A stretch of 64,000 nucleotides of DNA, taken from DATAOG01 sp963753685. GTDB taxonomy: Bacteria > Pseudomonadota > Alphaproteobacteria > Geminicoccales > Geminicoccaceae. Below, in pieces: positions 63,024-64,000 of the stretch. The position numbers and the translations under genes are program-made. Within the stretch, counting starts at the first letter, position 1. Every line of letters starts with the position of its first letter. Location of the stretch: the NCBI GenBank assembly GCA_963753685.1, contig CAVWDE010000010.1, positions 186,001-250,000 of the forward strand. Reading direction: 5' to 3'. Below the pieces are notes generated by a model. The model did not search any database, was not told where the DNA came from, and worked only from the letters and a program-made list of their open reading frames with translations.

Positions 63024-63722
63024 GTGAAAACTGCCATCAAGGCCATGGTCGTGCTGGGCGGGCTGCTCAGCATGACCCCGGCGGCCGCGGCCGCCACGCC
63101 ACCATTGTTCGGCACCGTGGAGTTCCGGGTCGACTCCCTGGCCGCACTACCGCAGTGGCAACGCGTGCTGCGCCAGATCGAGCGCGAGCGCCACATCTAT
63201 CGCCTCTGCGCCGCCGGCTCCGAGGAATGCCCGACGCGCAGCGCGGTCGCCTGGCAGGCGATGCTCAAGGACCAGGAAGGTCGTGCGCCGCTCGATCAGA
63301 TGGAAGCGGTCAACGAGTTCCTGAACCGGTGGCAGTACAAGACCGACCAGGAGAACTACGGCCAGCGCGACTATTGGGCGACGCCGCTCGAGTTTCTGCG
63401 CCGCTCGGGGGACTGCGAGGACTATGCGATCGCGAAGTACGTCAGCCTGCGCCAGCTCGGCTTTGCCGCCGACGATCTGCGCCTGGTCGTGCTCCACGAC
63501 GTCGTGCGGGATCTGCCGCACGCCGTGCTCGCGGTCTATCGGGGCGGCGAGATCTACATCCTGGACAACCTGACCAAAGCGGTCCTGCCCCAGGAACAGC
63601 TGACTCAATACGTCCCCTACTACTCGATCAACGAGACCACGCGCTGGGCGCACGTCGCCCCGGCCGACACCATGGTGTCATCGGCCTCGGGCCGGCTGTC
63701 GCCGGGGATCGGCGGCCACTGA
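63024..63722 (+). CDS. LapG-like periplasmic cysteine protease (BTLCP family)
   Basis: The 232-residue protein starts (GTG 63024, after GGGAG) with a signal peptide ending near AAAAA. It has the bacterial transglutaminase-like catalytic triad: C131 (GDCEDYAIAKY), H166 (LPHAVLAV) and D181 (ILDNL). LapG-type proteases release large surface adhesins when c-di-GMP is low. The neighbouring type I secretion adaptor on the other strand supports this. No lapD or adhesin gene is visible in the window. Confidence 0.85.
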   Translation: MKTAIKAMVVLGGLLSMTPAAAAATPPLFGTVEFRVDSLAALPQWQRVLRQIERERHIYRLCAAGSEECPTRSAVAWQAMLKDQEGRAPLDQMEAVNEFLNRWQYKTDQENYGQRDYWATPLEFLRRSGDCEDYAIAKYVSLRQLGFAADDLRLVVLHDVVRDLPHAVLAVYRGGEIYILDNLTKAVLPQEQLTQYVPYYSINETTRWAHVAPADTMVSSASGRLSPGIGGH

Positions 63723-63762
63723 CCGGTGCGCGGGCGCCGGCCGCGGGTGGGATCGCCCAAAT

Positions 63763-64000
63763 CTAGCGCTCGCGCAACGCCCTCTGCTTGGCCTTCAGGA
63801 TCGGCTTCAGGAGATAGTCCATCACCGTCTTCTGGCCGGTCAGGATGTCGACCTGGGTGGTCATCCCGGGGGTGATCGGCAGCGGCTGGCCCGCCTTCTC
63901 GAGCGCGGTGTCGTGGGTGCGCACGCGGACCCGGTAGAAGCTCTCGCCTTTGTCGTCGGTGATCGTGTCCGCGCTGATGTCCTCGACCACGCCCTTGAGG
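63763..64000 (-). CDS. Type I secretion adaptor of the HlyD family, C-terminus (partial)
   Basis: The frame stays open to the window edge. The visible ~78 residues (LKGVVEDISADTITDDKGES, FYRVRVRT, LPITPGMTTQVDILTGQKTV, then MDYLLKPILKAKQRALRER) match the beta-barrel end of LapC/HlyD-type periplasmic adaptors for type I secretion. It is convergent with the LapG-like gene, with about 40 bp between stops. Most of the gene lies beyond 64000. Confidence 0.85.
   Translation of the reverse strand, partial: LKGVVEDISADTITDDKGESFYRVRVRTHDTALEKAGQPLPITPGMTTQVDILTGQKTVMDYLLKPILKAKQRALRER

Noticed and set aside
1..64000. tRNA, rRNA, CRISPR arrays, complete insertion sequences or prophage
   Set aside because: None was seen by eye: no cloverleaf with a T-loop, no regular spaced repeats, no transposase or integrase motifs. 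Covariance searches were not possible.

Overview
The window is GC-rich DNA with tightly packed genes and many ATGA-type stop/start overlaps. It looks like an alphaproteobacterial chromosome, probably Rhodospirillales or a related order. Supporting signs are CtrA-type TTAA-N7-TTAAC boxes (a perfect one lies before flgB), the order flgB-flgC-fliE-fliQ-fliR-flhB, two DUF465 proteins, DUF1194 and TIGR02444 family members, and many ABC importers. The genus cannot be fixed from sequence alone. No rRNA, tRNA, CRISPR array, complete insertion sequence or prophage was seen.

Layout. 1-1452: end of an N-formylglutamate amidohydrolase read in frame into an acetamidase/formamidase. 1453-2125: non-coding, with a diverged direct repeat, a long hairpin and a CtrA-like box. 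2126-4212 (-): two oligopeptide-type ABC ATPases without permeases. 4526-5364: a frameshifted secreted protein, an inverted repeat and a gene fragment. 5394-7304 (-): class III cyclase with FlgO-like and TPR domains. 7551-11835 (-): complete PotABCD-like importer. 12031-14136: DUF1194 protein, a divergent polysaccharide deacetylase and a small CxxC protein. 14217-24166: three tandem SAM-cyclase-ATPase-TPR paralogues in increasing states of decay, then a TPR remnant.

24197-31371 (+): CobW-type GTPase, FAH-type hydratase, a three-gene sugar/nucleoside-type ABC importer, a PuuE-like allantoinase and ureidoglycolate lyase, suggesting ureide uptake and breakdown. 31439-32989: ATP-dependent DNA ligase. 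33029-36318 (-): two overlapping genes for unusual MutS-like ATPases, the best candidate here for an undescribed system. 36459-39629 (-): marR-emrA-emrB efflux operon with a clear operator. 39749-43082 (-): branched-chain amino acid importer in which LivH, LivM and LivG form one reading frame. 43167-46716 (+): small ArfA-like protein, YceI lipoprotein, two amidohydrolases and a Rieske protein.

47055-53074: lipoprotein hydrolase, small secreted and membrane proteins, acyl-CoA synthetase, VapBC-type toxin-antitoxin, FAH-family hydrolase. 53193-57282: two DUF465 proteins around a pfkA-glk-TIGR02444 operon, then a diguanylate cyclase. 57440-59266 (-): csrA-purE-purK. 59441-62877 (+): flagellar rod and export genes, with flgC frameshifted. 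63024-64000: LapG-like protease facing the end of a type I secretion adaptor.

Several genes (flgC, the secreted gene at 4526, the first two cyclase paralogues, possibly the first gene) are broken by what looks like a single-base indel each. Assembly error must be excluded before reading biology into them.
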